Of a stretch of DNA of 64,000 nucleotides, positions 10,022-23,278 are shown piece by piece; within the stretch, counting starts at the first letter, position 1; each line of letters opens with the position of its first letter. The notes under the pieces are model-generated. The model saw only the letters and a list, made by a program, of their open reading frames with translations. It had not been told where the DNA came from and made no database searches. The position numbers and the translations under genes were made by a program. Source of the stretch: Melastoma dodecandrum (Eukaryota; Streptophyta; Magnoliopsida; Myrtales; Melastomataceae); assembly GCA_029817715.1 (NCBI GenBank), contig JARUPY010000539.1, positions 843,501-907,500 on the forward strand, given 5' to 3'.

Positions 10022-12613
10022 ATGGGGCGGGGAAAGTGGATTTGCTGTGGTGGTCGTGCCGGAGGCGGGGGTGGTGGAAGGAGAGGGAACGGGTGGAGGG
10101 AGATCCTGCCACTGGCGAACCTGCTGCTGCCGTTGTGCGTGCACTGGGTGGCGGAGGAGATGACGGTCTCTGTCCAGGTCGATGTCACGACGGCCGCGTT
10201 TTGTCCAGGGGACACGACTTGCCCGCAGGCGATCGACATCAACGGCGTCCAACAAACAGTTGAGTGGAAACGTCGGATCCCATTGTCATTCGTATTCCCC
10301 AAATTCTTTACATTATGTGATCATGCCATCCTTGGTTTTTCCGACAGACTAATTCGGTGTTGGCACTCGGCTTGAGATACAGAAAAAATATATATATAGT
10401 TAAATTGATGGCGATTGTTCAAAGTAGAAAAATATGTTTCTTACATGGCTAAAAGAAAATGTAATATGAGCTTTTAATGATCCTCGTCTTGTTTTAGGTA
10501 GTTGGGATTTTCAAGATGGTGGTGCTGCCGGTGCTTGGTCAGCTCGCCGACGAGTGTGGCCGCAAGCCCATTCTCCTCCTCACCATATCCAGCACCATCT
10601 TTCCTCTCGGTATGAGCTTGGTTACGCCTGCTTCTGTCTCTGGTTTGATCCTTAGGAGCCCTGATTCCGAGTAAGAGATGGTGACATTATTTCACCCATG
10701 TGCCTTCGAGTTTAGCACTTCTTGCCGTGAACCAGTCGAGGGGATTCGTCTATGCATACTACTTGCTTCGCACGGTTTCATACATCCTAAGCCAGGGCAG
10801 CATATTCTGCATTTCCATGGCCTACGCGGTATGAAATCATCCTTTTCTACCCCGCCAAAGTACGTCGGCGATTTAACGTTTTCTTGCCTGCTGGTAGGCT
10901 GATGTGATCGAGGAAAGTAAACGGGCTGCAGCATTTAGTTGGATTACCGGCATGTTTTCAGCCTCCCATGTCCTTGGGAACGCATTGGCACGCTTTCTCC
11001 CCGAGAAGTATGTTTTCAATGTGAGTAGCTGACGGCATACCCGTTTCTTTGCATGAGCTCTTTCGCAGGTTTTACAGTTAAAAATGGTCGTTGGACCTCG
11101 TGACTCTGCAGGTTTCAATAGTTCTCCTGATATTCTGTCCCATCTACATGCAAGTGTTCCTCGGAGAGACTGTTAAATCGCCGTCTCTGCAACTTGAACT
11201 GGAATCCTCGAAGTTAACTAATACTGCCAAGGTTTTGCAGAAGAGGTGCAGATCAATGAAAGAGTCTGCAACAATAGTCACATGCAGGCAATCTTATCAG
11301 TTAATTGCACGGGATCCGAATCGATCGTCCTTAACCTTGTGATGAGTCTTGCTTTTTTCTTTATTATCTGTTAACACAGTGAAACGCTGAAGGGGATCGC
11401 TGTCGTTTCTTTCTTCTACGAGCTTGGAATGTCTGGTGTCACTGGAGTTCTATTGGTACCTATAATATCATTCTCAATTCCCATGATGTTTTCGCGAAGT
11501 TCAAGATCGACGTCTGAAATTTATATGTTTTTGATTCCTCGGATCAGTACTATCTGAAGGCGACATTCGGATTCAACAAGAATCAGTTCTCCGAGATCCT
11601 CATGATGGTCGGCATGGGATCAATAGTTTCTCAGGTTCATCTCATATTTATGCCGTTCACCTTCTGGAAACACTCTTCGCTTCTGACGTCATCAGATCTT
11701 TATGATGCTAAACTGAGGTTGTGGGTGTTTCGCTGCAGATGTTGGTTCTTCCTCTGGTAAATCCCCTGGTCGGCGAAAAAGCAATACTGTGCACCGCCTT
11801 ACTTGCATCAATTGCTTATGTAAGTCGAAGCCATATCTATTTTTCTAGTTAAGCATCACCAATCGCCTAATTCTGGGTTTTGTATACGCAGGCGCTCCTC
11901 TATGGATTGGCGTGGGCATCATGGGTAAGCGCTAATCTCTTCGTTCTGTCCTTTTTCATGTATACCGGGCTTCTGATCAATCTCTTACCTGAAAACACAG
12001 GTGCCGTACCTGAGTGCGTCTTTTGGGGTCATTTACGTACTCTTCAAGCCCTCCGTAAGAAAAATCGCTGTCTTCTGCAGGGTTGTCCTATTGAACAACC
12101 CCACAGTAATTAAGCCATCAGGTTCTCTGTTTGCAGACGTATGCCATAATCTCAAAAGCATCGAGCTCAACCGATCAGGGAAAGGCGCAAGGATTCATTG
12201 GGGGGGTTCAGTCGATAGCAAGTCTGCTGTCGCCTCTTGCCATGAGTCCCTTAACCTGTAAACAGACCCCCCATTCTCCCCACGAACACCTTTTTTCCTC
12301 CATTATCAGCATAAGCTCCTCAGACTGACGGACCTTTGGGTTTCGCAGCGTGGTTCCTGTCCTCGGATGCTCCCTTCAACTGCAAGGGGTTCAGCATCGT
12401 GTGCGCATCGATCTGCATGGTATAACTTCAACAACTTTTAAGTAGACACTTTCCCTTGAATTCAGTTGACTTGTTCGCCAACTCGGTTCTTTCGGATATT
12501 TATATCATCAGGTGGTATCCTTATGCTATGCTTGCGTGCTGAAAGAGCCAGGCTGGGACAATGCCATCGACGTTGGAGATGCAGAAGCCCCGCTTTTGGG
12601 TGACAGAACCTGA
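10022..12613 (+). CDS. Major facilitator superfamily carrier (hippocampus-abundant-transcript / TetA-like)
   Basis: Thirteen exons: 10022-10258, 10498-10609, 10716-10828, 10898-11020, 11112-11287, 11380-11455, 11548-11634, 11739-11819, 11892-11924, 12001-12054, 12137-12257, 12349-12419, 12512-12613. They join in phase to 461 residues. The family block [15 protein letters not shown] is the MFS loop 2-3 motif after the second membrane helix. [34 protein letters not shown] and a C-terminal [10 protein letters not shown] follow. About 11-12 membrane helices are expected. The substrate is unknown; related plant proteins are annotated tetracycline-resistance-like or hippocampus abundant transcript-like. 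The N-terminus is Gly/Arg-rich. The intron after 11287 needs a GC donor (CAG|GCAATC) to give the family sequence ([12 protein letters not shown]). The only GT alternative (11336) would insert about 16 unrelated residues. Convergent with the Kelch gene. Confidence 0.9.
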
Positions 12614-13888
12614 ACGAGTTGATATTCAGCATAACGAAGTTGTACAAATGAACCCGATAAGTTCCATTTATTACGAGCCACACCTGATCCACCCGATGTT
12701 GCTCGTACAGTCCTCACGTTCCTTCGAAGACAGTAGTGGTGCAACAGCCCTGGTCCATCGACAACAGGCTCGAGCCTGCATTTTTGTCGGTCCTGCCCAT
12801 CCTCGGATGCTCGTAAGCACCTACACTCCCCCTGCTTGTGGTAACCCTTCGCATATGTCAAGCCCAAGACTACATCCACGGGATCGGTCAGGTCGTAAAC
12901 TCGAATCCCAGCTAGAAGTACGCAAAGCAGCCCGGGAATTAAATCATCCATTTAAATTATCAATCGCTAATCTGTCTATTTATTTATCATACATGGGCTT
13001 TTGATTTCCCTTTTGGGCCCATTATCAGAAACATCCACCAGGCCCAACTACAACTCAAAAAGCCTAAACTACTTCCGTTTCGGCAGAAGTAAACTCGAGA
13101 TCGCCGCTTCATCGGAGCCTCGAGTCCATGGTGAACACGTCGATCTCATGGGGATGCTACATAATGAAGTACGTAACACTGACAGTCAGGTGTGGTTGTG
13201 CGGGGCGAGGGCATCTAGTTTTCCTAGTGACATGTCGCTGTAGGCGAAGAGTCACGTGATCCATAAATGGCTTAAATACGTGCAATATTGTTTCGACCGG
13301 GGCCGCCTAGATAAGATGCAGAGACGTGTTCAAGACTCACTTCGTTCATTCACGGGAATACGCATACGGTAGGCCTACGACAGTCGGGATGATTTTGGAA
13401 GCGTAATGTATTAGTTCTGCACTTTTCTATTGTGTGCATTGTCTCCTAAAGAATCAGCTACCGGTGAGCTTGCAAGTTCATGTTCGCTTAGAATTTGAAG
13501 TGACAGTGGTTTCCTTGCCTAGAAAGGATGCTGGCAAAGACTATCCTGTCGATGTCATTCTCAGTTTCATCATATTTTTGCAATGGACAACAGAAACATC
13601 ATCCTCAACTTTGGAAGAAAGCAGGCCATTTATTGACAATGAAATGATATATAGTGCGATGGAGTCCAATTTCTTCGTATATGCCGAAATCTTTCTCATT
13701 ATCACGGTGAATCCTCGAGGAAATCTATGCATATAAGAGAAGCATGGCAATAACAGCAAACACTCGCACAAAAATGTCATCACAGGCATGCTTCCAGGTC
13801 AACATCATAAGACAAACAAAACGTGCATGTCGGAAGTCATCTGACACAGATACATACTGGCACTGACGCAGATGCCTCACAAACCCTT
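12614..13888. other. Spacer between convergent genes, no gene recognised
   Basis: This stretch should hold two 3' ends, yet it contains promoter-like TGGGCC/T motifs. Open frames of 80-147 codons exist on both strands but none shows a recognisable domain. The frames at 12526-13004 overlap the MFS last exon and 3' flank on both strands and look accidental. Confidence 0.4.
12993..13048. promoter_or_regulatory. Cluster of site II (TGGGCY) elements
   Basis: TGGGCTT, TGGGCCC and GGCCCAA occur within 56 bp. Such TGGGCY clusters are bound by TCP factors and mark promoters of plant housekeeping genes. No clear gene follows on either side within 800 bp, so the target is unknown. Confidence 0.45.
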
Positions 13889-16800
13889 CTACTTCTCCAC
13901 TTTTTGCTTTTCAGTCAATAATAGTTGCCTGTATTCTGCCAATAGCTTCGAGACATCGCCCATCTTCATCTAAACAAGATAATTTCATATGGGATTCAGT
14001 GAGTTATGCATGGAGAGAGAAACATTTGGAATCCAAGTGAGAATGAGAGGAGAGTTAATAACAAGGAGATACAGTCAAGGCTGACTTAAGAAACTTATTC
14101 CATATGATAATATAACTGAACATGACTTGGCTTTTCTTGTTTGTCATCCAGATTCCAGAGTCATTCCCAGAAATCATTCAAGTTACAACTATTTAAAGCA
14201 AATGGTACCTGAGTTGCATTTCTCAAATGGTAATACCGAGATGGCTCCTTATTCGGCAAGCCAGTCTCGACTGATTGTGGATTAGGTCCGGCGTCATCAC
14301 TGACAAGCCATAAAATCATTCATTTAAAAAGGCACCCGCAAACTTGGAGAAAAGTAACATATTCGTACACTCTTTGAATCAAGCATAACACTCAATAGAA
14401 TTTGCTATTTCCATCATCAGGTCCTCCAGATACTCTCTTGCTCATCGCTTATGGTTAGAAGAAGTAAACAGCCTAAATGGTTTGGGGAGAAGAAATTATT
14501 CAGAAGACAAGCAGGTGATCCAAATAAGCAAGTGGGGTAGATTACTGGTTCCACGGTTCCCTTATTCCAGATAAGATCCATAGAACAAAACATGAAGGCG
14601 ACTGGGGCAAAGCTAGATAAGACCGGCTTGCTAGTAAGGATCAACCATAGAAAGCATTTCTTACATTTGCCTGGTAATTAATCGCTGATAATCACGAAGT
14701 AGAGGCCCCAGCTCTTTCAAACGGATGGCCGTGGGTTCTACAGTCTTCCAATGGTCACGAAGCGCTGCGATTGCCTCCTAAGAAGAAAGAATATCATCAT
14801 CAACTTTGCACCTGGTATATTTCTACATAATATAACCAAGAACTTTCGGTGACTTTTAGGAAATAGTGGACCTTGGTATCATTTGCAACATTTTCTCCAG
14901 CAAACATCAGTGCTAAATCGCGTAGCTCCTTATCTTCTGATTCATCCAAAATATGACGTCCAAAGCTAGACAGCGGAACTGTGATGTTTAATTTCTTCTG
15001 CAGTGCCGATACAGCAGATTCTTCCCTTCGTGAATCCTATTATTAAAAGTTAGCGCAATATAATAAGATAGGAAGCAGTTTTTCATGGATAATGAACCAG
15101 ACAAAAAATGTTGAGAACTGAAAGTAGAATCGTTTCCAGATTAACTAAAGCCAAGACTGAAGGGAAATTAAGAAAAAAAGCAAGCAATTGATAAATTTAG
15201 TTAGAACTATTGGGCAAGGGCGTATCAAGATATGCTATTGGGCAAGGAATCTGATTTCATCCCACTGCTGTTAATAGATGTTGTAACAAGGATAAAAAGC
15301 ATATTTGAATCAAATCGGCGAGTTAAAAACAAGTAAACTAAGCGGCCATTTTAGTACCTCAATATTTTCTGTCAAGGCTGTAGTTGTGGAATCCCTAGGC
15401 GGAGAGCTTGGTGGCCGTTTTGCAATTGGATCTCCTGTGTTAGAGGTCCAAAGAGAATGTTCTCAATCCACATTCTATGGTAACCAGACTTCCATCAGGT
15501 ATCCTCAAGAAGTAAAACATGTACCAAGAAAATTAGGTCTGCATTTTAAGAGTTTCTCTGACAAAAGCAGTTCAGAGATAAGAAAACAGTCACTCTCAGC
15601 AAGTGTTGGAAGGCAAGTCAGCTACCTTCTGGAACTAACCACCACAGATCACCGAACGTTACTTTTCCATCAAAACCTCCAAATAGTAGGTGACGAGAAC
15701 CGATGCAGGTCATTGAATGATAGGCACGAGCTGGTGGTGGCTCATTAGTGATGGACAGCCGCTTCCACTGTGCTGATACTTCAATTTCCAATGGGCAGAC
15801 AGGAAAGAATCTTTAAATACACACTGAGTTGGTATGACTCCAATAAGCATCATCTCATGCGTCCTTGAGACTTTATAAAGTCAATTGATCCCAGTAATGA
15901 TCAGTAGAGTACTAAAAATCAACTAGATTCCTTGAAAATGGAAAAGTATCATTTGCCTTGACTGACTTCAAGACTAGTCCATCAATACCAAATATATATA
16001 CGACACTGAGCCAATGAATTGAAACACTAGATGATACAGAAGAGTATCTCATAAGCACAAACCTCTGTCCAAAATTACGCAATCATTGTAATATATGTCA
16101 TAGCGACTTAGCCAACCTCCAGTTCCATGTCCTCCAAACATCAGGAGCTGCAAAAGCATTGGAAAAAAATCAAAATGTAAAAAATATTATGTTTTGATGT
16201 GCACCTACAGAAAAGAAATTTTTAAACTTCCATATCCATGCAATCTACAATCTCGACACTTCCAGTGCCTCATATGAAAATCTAGCTTCAAAGATGCTGC
16301 ACTCTCGTGTTTATCCTATTACAATTAGAATAGAATGTTTAGGCTTCATCTTTGCTGTGAAGCCAATTAGATGCCTTTAGAAAGTAACTGCAAGGAGCAA
16401 AATTGGTAGCATTTAGAAGAGATCGTTACATAAACCCCTCCAGATGTAACAGTGTGGCCGCAGCGAGGTGAAGGTGCTTGTCCAGGAAGTTTTAATTGTG
16501 TCCATCCAGGTGTCTCGTTCTCTTCCTTCCACAACAAACAAAATGCAAAACTCATGTCAAACAAAGCATGAGCTATTACATGAACCAACAACAATCCTAA
16601 AGTGCCTAAAGACAGAAGGAAGTAACAGAAAGGAAACAACCAGAGCGGCTCTTGACCGATCGGCTTTTGTTTCAGATACTGATATATTGACAGAAATGTC
16701 CGCATTTGATGGAAATCAAAGGAATCTAATTTCCAAATGTAATCGATCAAATATCAGTACTCTTCTGGTAAATTTAAATCATTGATCAAATATCGGTATT

Positions 16801-19266
16801 CAGAATATTATTCCCTGATATTTAAAAAGGGAAGCCAGAAAAAAGATTTAGTGTGAGCGCAACAACTTCATAAACAAATTAACTCTTAAAACATTAGCAT
16901 ACAATCGTATCATTGTCTTCTTTCAAAGAAGAAAGACGGTCTCAATTGGTGCAGTTGGTAACTGGGTCGCTAACACTGCTCTGAAGAAGCAGAATGCAAG
17001 TATTCACTCAAAGAGGAAAACAATGACGACACCACCTTTCTTAAGATTTTAAAGGACAAACAATTCTGATGGAAAGAGCCCATAAATCCCCCATAATCGG
17101 AGCCCCCACTTACCTCCTTCGATAAGGCCCTTCAGAGCCCACAAATCCCCCATAATTGGTCCTCCGCCCCCTTAAAGCACAATAGAAAACGTTAGCAAAT
17201 GTAGGCAAACTAATATTAACCATCAACGTCCATGTAATAACATAATTTAGTAGGTTAGCTGGCATGGAAATTCCAATGATCACAATCCACTGCAAAACCA
17301 TTCACCAATGATACAAATCCCCCATGTCATCTTACCTAAGAGGTTCAGCACTGTTAAATTTATGCATTTTATATCTCAAAATTCTACAACTGTTGACAAT
17401 TTTCAATGTAACTAGAATTTTCGACTGACATCCCCTACATGAGCACGAAATGTGCTAATGGTGCAATGCCCTTAAATGACAGAGGAGCCGTCAGGATATT
17501 AAAAAGAATTGGCATACAGTAGCCCAAACTTAAGGTTGTCATGGCAATATTACATCCTGAAAAGGGATCGGGCAAATGCATTCATGTGATATTTCAATTA
17601 TTTATTTATGTTGTTCAAGAGGTTAAGACCATTAGCAGGCCAAGCAAATGCTGATTTCAGCACTTCGTGCCGTAACTGCAAAAGAGAGATTTACCTCTGC
17701 CACCATAAACCAGTAATCGTTTCTCAACCATAGTGGCTGTATGACCACATCTGGGGGGTGGTAATGAGCCGATGGCAGATAGTTCCGTCCACTCAAGTGA
17801 TACTGTTAAATAATGGAAAGGTCCAGCATTTTTTTTTGTAGCCATATTCTCAAAAAAGAGTCTTAATTATAAATTCATCAGACTGCTGTCATCAGGAAAT
17901 TACTTGTGTCCAATGTATAAACATCTGATAACCATTTTTTACCGTCCCACCCACCATACCTGCATGAACACAGCTTCCTCAAGAAAATGATGAGAAAGCA
18001 TATCCAAGGACCATTATTTCCAAAAACTGTCCTACTACTCACATTACAATCTTTTGATTTCCAATGGCTGAAGCAGCTGCAAAATCTCGTGCAGAAGGCA
18101 AGTCCCCGAAGCTTGTCAGCTCTGACCATTGCCAGATGTCTGGAAGGTAAACAAATATTCAGACCAGAGGAACAATTCGAAGAATGGAAACTGACAATAA
18201 TTTGCTACTTCATTCATATTTTACTACATTAGAATCGCTTGAAAGAGTTTTACCTGTGTCAAGCACCCAGAAATCTCCCAATCTGCAAATTCTAGAGGTG
18301 TAAATAGTATCTGACCATCTTCTATTTTAACAGTAAAGAGAAGTTAGGCATTGCACCTCTTGCCACCAGAACGACCGCCAAATATGAACATATGACAGTC
18401 TATTGCAACAGCAACATGAAAGGCACGGGGAGAGGGACCAACTTGGCCATCAGACCCACTACCAGTGCACTCTGGTTGAAACCACAAGTTGTTTTCTGAA
18501 ACAGACAGGAAAGTTCATTATTCAGAATTAAGCTACACAGACCGGCAGACCCGTAAAGGACAAGTCAACCTCAAAATTAATTACTCTCTGCTTACGTGGT
18601 TATCCAGATCCAAATATAATCCAATCACGTAAACTGTTCCAGTTAGAACCTTTTAATATCTGATCCTTGTGAGCCAACTATGGTCCTTCCAACTGAAGCT
18701 CGAAACTAATGGGACCCCAGTACCAACAACTTTGGTTTCATAGGTTACAGCTATCCAGCCTTTTTCCAAACAAAGCCCAATCAGATAAACCTGAAGTCAG
18801 CCACTATGAAGAGTGGAACTAAATTCCACTGAAGTCCTCCAAATACATGGCAACCGAACTTCAGCATAGCACCATGATCTTCCTAAGACTTTGCAGCAAT
18901 CATGACATGCACGACCTCACAGGACACTAACTTCAAACTCGTCTAGGAACTCAAATCCAACTATACACAAAACAAACAGCAGCTAAAAATTGAACCCAGA
19001 AAAGAAAAATGAGTGATTCTACCAATATCAAGGACGAAGATGTCGTTGAGGAACTTCTTGTCGATAAAACCCCCGAAAAAAACAACTTTGGAGCTCCCGA
19101 TTCCAACCGCCGTGTGCCCGCTGCACAAAATCGTATTGTTACCAGTATTCAGCCCAAAAGATCAAAATCAAACAAGGGATTATTACGCAGGAATCGCATC
19201 GAACCTTCGAGGGAGAGGAATGGACCCTGAAAAATCACCGGGCGAGGCCTGAACCCAGTAATGCAT
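13889..19266 (-). CDS. Kelch-repeat (galactose oxidase-like beta-propeller) protein
   Basis: Sixteen exons (upper bounds 19266, 19120, 18495, 18282, 18139, 17959, 17802, 17170, 16521, 16147, 15778, 15434, 15036, 14777, 14299, 13969) join in phase to 500 residues. The start is [12 protein letters not shown]. Kelch blades follow: [97 protein letters not shown] and [18 protein letters not shown]. The C-terminal quarter is helical ([15 protein letters not shown]; terminal exon [21 protein letters not shown]). It closely fits the Arabidopsis At2g36360 type, a Kelch-plus-coiled-coil scaffold of unknown partner. The exon 9 donor (AT|GTAACG) and exon 14 donor (AAT|GTAAGA) were chosen because they restore family sequence. 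The gene is divergent from the coiled-coil gene to its right. Confidence 0.9.
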
Positions 19267-20700
19267 CGGCGAAGCTCGATTGAATTGGGGACGATTTCAG
19301 GGAGGCGCGATCGATTCTTGGGTCAGATCTTGAACCGGAAAGATTGAAACTTTCGAGCTCGTCCGATTCAGCGGTCACAAAAAACGATTTTCGCTATTAA
19401 AAAAAATTAATCTTTATGATTTTTTTTATAGAATTTCTTTTTTTCCCTTATCCAAAAGGGAAGAGTAACATCGGAGTCAGTCGGGTCAGTTGCAAGTCGG
19501 TTCGGAACTAACGAACTTGGAAGTCTTCGTGCCCCTCCCCCTCCTCCTGATCTCCGTCGCCCGTGATCGTCGGTCCTTGGCTGTCATTTTCCTCCACCAA
19601 GCTCGCCGGCGAGATCTGCTGCTGCTGCGGATCTTTCACCTCTCTCTCTCTTTTGTTTGCTGACGTTTTCTTCGCGAGGAGGGATTCTTTAGGGGGGAAA
19701 TTCGGAGGATTCCTTTTCCTCTGATGTTAGGAGTTTTCTGTGAGGTAATGCGGCAGGAGCTGTTTCGGCACTGTTTTCTGCGAAGCCGTGTGGTCGTCTT
19801 CGTCGTGTGTTGAAGCTGATCAGAGCAGGATTGGCAAGAGCAGAGGTTTGTGTTTGGTTTAATTTTCTTGGTTAACTTTTTAGTGCGGTTTCTTTGAATG
19901 GCTAGTTTTTTCTCTTTCGTTTTTATTTTGGTTGTTCATCAGTCAGTAGCTGCGATCAAGTGATTGATCATAGTATTACTTCGGCTGCTTGAAGGTAAGT
20001 ATATTTTTGGGAGTAATGATGATATATTTTAGTTTTCATGCTTGGATGTCGCTGTTTATATTGAGAAACTCTGATTTAGTGCTTTGATGCTGCTGCTGCA
20101 GGGACATCTGTTTCCAACTTTGTGAAGGTTGACCATGAATTGAGTAATTATATGTAGCTCAACAAGCTTGAAGAGTTGAGCTTAATCGTAGTATGAAGCT
20201 TTAGTGAAGTAATTTATAGCACTTGGTGAAGTGAGGACAATTCTCGGAGACATGAAATTGCAGAATACGAGAGTTCCTTTAAAGCAGTTCTGCAAAGAAG
20301 GCTTGTTTGTGATGTTTTCCTTTAGACAAATGTGGTTCGCAGCTAAGTATGATTGAACGATGCCGTCAGGATGCCCAATGCACTGCTTGTAGTGTGCGTA
20401 TCAACTTGTATGTTGCCTGAATTGTATGTTTTGAGGAACACACTGACATTGAAGACTGGGGGATGTGATGGTAGTTGTCAGTTACTGTTAAGTGAATTTC
20501 TAGGTACCGCTGTCATTTTACTAACATCTTGGATGGAAATCGGTTCCATCCACATGATCTTACTTGTCAAAGATAATAGTATGCATTTTGCATATCTCTC
20601 ATCCATATCCTTTACTTTCAGACTTTTCTGCTCTGGATTGCTGTCACGCTACGGTAGTCAAGATCCCCTCTGTACTTCTGCAATAAGCATAATTCCAAAG
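19267..20700 (+). promoter_or_regulatory. Bidirectional promoter and 5' leader of coiled-coil gene
   Basis: Divergent intergenic region. A CT-rich stretch near 19640 and several GT...AG pairs (for example donor near 19843, acceptors near 20100) suggest a spliced 5' untranslated region for the gene starting at 20701. An in-frame Met at 20353 would extend that protein by 116 residues of unlike composition, so it was not chosen. Confidence 0.5.
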
Positions 20701-23112
20701 ATGGAAGGTTCAAACGCAATGACCGTTGATTTTCTCCGCGCTCGTTTATTATCTGAAAGAGCTGTCTCCAAAACGGCTAGGCAGAGAGCTGATGAGCTGG
20801 CACGACGGGTGTGTGGACAATGAAATTTATGCATTCACAGAAAATCTTTTGTTTTTCAGATTCCGAAGAGATTAGATGATGTATTTATATGTCTCTTTGC
20901 GTTGTGCGGTAAACTGTAGGTCATTGAGCTGGAAGAACAGCTACAAGCAGTGTCCATCCAGAGGAAGAAGGCCGAGAAGGCTACGGCAGATGTTCTTGCT
21001 ATATTGGAGACCCATGGGATAAGTGATGCTTCAGAAGACTATTATTTGAGTTCCGACAATGATGAAACACCTCATGCACTGGCAAAAGCTAATGGTCACA
21101 CAAAAGCAGAAGAAAGCTTCGTTACTTCAAAGCAACAAGGAAATGAGTCAGAGGATATTTCCTCTCCCAAAATTGTCTTTGGCAGAAGCTTGTCTTGGAA
21201 AGGCCGTAAAGATTCCTCACCATCTCCTGACAGGTATAAGGAAGCATCAATGAGAAGGCGCAGTGGTCTAGTATCTATTGTGAAACCTTCTAACCACCGC
21301 CTCGGAAAATCGTGCCGCCAGATTAGACAAAGAGATCAGAGGTTCCCCGTATCTTTAAATACTTATTAATCTTTGATTACGGGTGTGAGTTTGTGTTTTG
21401 GGATGGAGGGGGCAGGGTGATTCTCGTCTCTTCACATGTCTCCAGATTCTGTCACTGCCTAGTTGCTGCATGTATTTAGATGGTCGATCAAGGTGTAACC
21501 TATTCCTGACATTGCGTATATTACTGTTGCTTCACTTGGTACAGATTAGAAGCATCCGAGGGTATGAACATCTCCCAGCAATCAAACCATGGCAATGATG
21601 AAGTTGCCAGTGGCAAAATGTGCCTAAAAGCAGATGGCGATGGGCCTGACATTCTAAATGAAAGCTTTGAGTTTCACAAAGAGAAGGCACAACCCCAAGA
21701 TACAGATACTTCTGTGCTAGTACCTGAAAGAAACGAAGTCGATGCTGCCAGGCATGAATACAATGAGCGTGGAGAGGAGACAAATATGGAGAAGGCGCTA
21801 CAGCATCAAGAACAGCTGATTGGCCAGTATGAAGCAATGGAGAAGGCCCAGAGAGAATGGGAAGAGAAGTTTCGAGAAAATAGTAGTGCCCTGGTATGGA
21901 CTTTAAAAACTGGACTAATACTCTTCTTATACTCGATTCAGTTGGCTTCACTCGTGCTATATTGGTCAACAGTGAAAAGTTCATATTTTCATAGTCGAGT
22001 TCCATGTTTTACTTTTTTTTTTCTTTTGATCCTTTTCTTTTTCACGTAGCCCTGGAATCAGATGATTAACTCTTTGGTGATATTAATGATAGGAAACCTG
22101 CGATCCAAGTAATCATTCAGATGTGACGGAGGAGGCTGAGGAGAAATCTCAAGTTCCACTATCACCTCCAGCAGTTACAGTACCATATGCAGAAGCGAAA
22201 TCAAAAGTCAGAGATGCTTCCATCACCAGGACATCTCAAATAGAACAGCACGAACTCTCCATTCCTGCCTTACAAGCTGAGCATGGTCATTTCCTACATA
22301 CGGCCGACCAGGAACTTCCTTCGAAGGTCATGGATGACCTGGATCAACGCGTGTCCCATCTGCCAAATGTTGACGGAAAGAACCAGAGGGTAGATTTCCA
22401 TATTCAACCACCTCTGAGGCCGCCATTTGCTGCTGACGATTCCCTACGTACTGATACCCCCGTGAAGCAAGTAGCGGATAATCCTCATTCCACTGTTAAT
22501 GCCTTGGTGCCTCATGGATCTGCCGGCACGTTGTCCGATGTCATCAATTCACTGAAACAAGCCAAGTTGACGCTGCACAACCAGATTTCGAGAGTTCAGA
22601 GTTCAGATAACAGGTTTCTCGGAGGTGTGATGGAGCCATGCTTGCTAAGACCAGAATCCAGGAACAGGGTGGACATTCCCGGTGGTTTTTCTGGGCTCTT
22701 TAGGCTTCCTTCCGACATTCCTCTGGCTACTTATGCCGAAGGCGATATGCCCTGCTCAAGTACTCGGTCGAGCTCGGCACGCTTTTATCCCACAAGCCAG
22801 CCCTCTCCATCTGCTGGCAATCCATACCATTACGTAGGAAGCAATCTCAGTTTCCCCATAGACGATCGACTCGTCTCTGGACAATTCTTCAATGTGGGTC
22901 CAAGAACCATGAGCCCAGATCTCAGCACCTATCCCTGCTCGGACAGGAGCATGCATGATTATCCGCCACGCCAACCATCCGGAACGCTTCCCAACATTGG
23001 AGGAATTCCAAGACCTCATCCCTCCTTAGGCCTGACACCTCCTGTGAGCCGCTTCACTCGCCTATCGTGTAATGACCGTCACTATGCCGGACCAGGTTCA
23101 TTTAGACAGTAA
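20701..23112 (+). CDS. Plant-specific coiled-coil protein (unknown function)
   Basis: Four exons, 20701-20808, 20920-21341, 21545-21893 and 22093-23112, give 632 residues. The N-terminus (MEGSNAMTVDFLRARLLSER) continues into a strongly charged heptad region (AVSKTARQRADELARR, VIELEEQLQAVSIQRKKAEK, residues 15-70), a predicted coiled coil. The middle is Ser- and acid-rich with a KIVFGRSLSWKGRKDSS block. A second coiled coil (MEKALQHQEQLIGQYEAMEK) spans about residues 255-290. The last exon is long, low in hydrophobic residues and rich in Pro/Ser, with a PSDIPLATYAEGDMPC block and repeated Tyr/Pro/Ser. No enzymatic domain is visible. Similar plant proteins are annotated only as hypothetical. 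The stop TAA at 23112 lies in a TAAGTAGG context that resembles a donor, so a further exon cannot be excluded. Confidence 0.8.
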
Positions 23113-23199
23113 GTAGGTAATGCAGCAGGGCAGGGACTGTGTGTGTTTGAAACTAAAAAACCGTGACAAGTGTGGAGAGTTTAGCTGTGTTGTTTGTGA

Positions 23200-23278
23200 T
23201 GGGCTTGTAGGCCCAATTATTGTTTTGATTCCAAAAGGCCCACTTACTCCACCAGTATAATGGGCCTTCAAGGCCCAA
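23200..23278. promoter_or_regulatory. Site II (TGGGCC/T) cluster
   Basis: Five copies of TGGGCC/T or its complement lie within 80 bp, directly after the coiled-coil gene's stop. No gene is recognised downstream before MULE-1, so it may serve a lost or unseen transcript. Confidence 0.4.

Noticed and set aside
9443..10255. 270-codon minus-strand open frame
   Set aside because: It overlaps the first MFS exon antisense and the divergent promoter, has no domain, and is rich in low-complexity residues.
12526..13004. Overlapping 140-codon frames on both strands
   Set aside because: They cover the last MFS exon and its 3' flank in wrong phases and have no domain.
13060..13250. GHMP-kinase-like block (HGEHVDLMG) suggesting a galactokinase fragment
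   Set aside because: A few matching residues only; flanking sequence lacks any other kinase motif.
14665..14674. GC donor (CAG|GCAAAT) in the Kelch gene
   Set aside because: A canonical GTAAGA donor five bases further keeps the same phase, so a third GC-AG intron is not needed.
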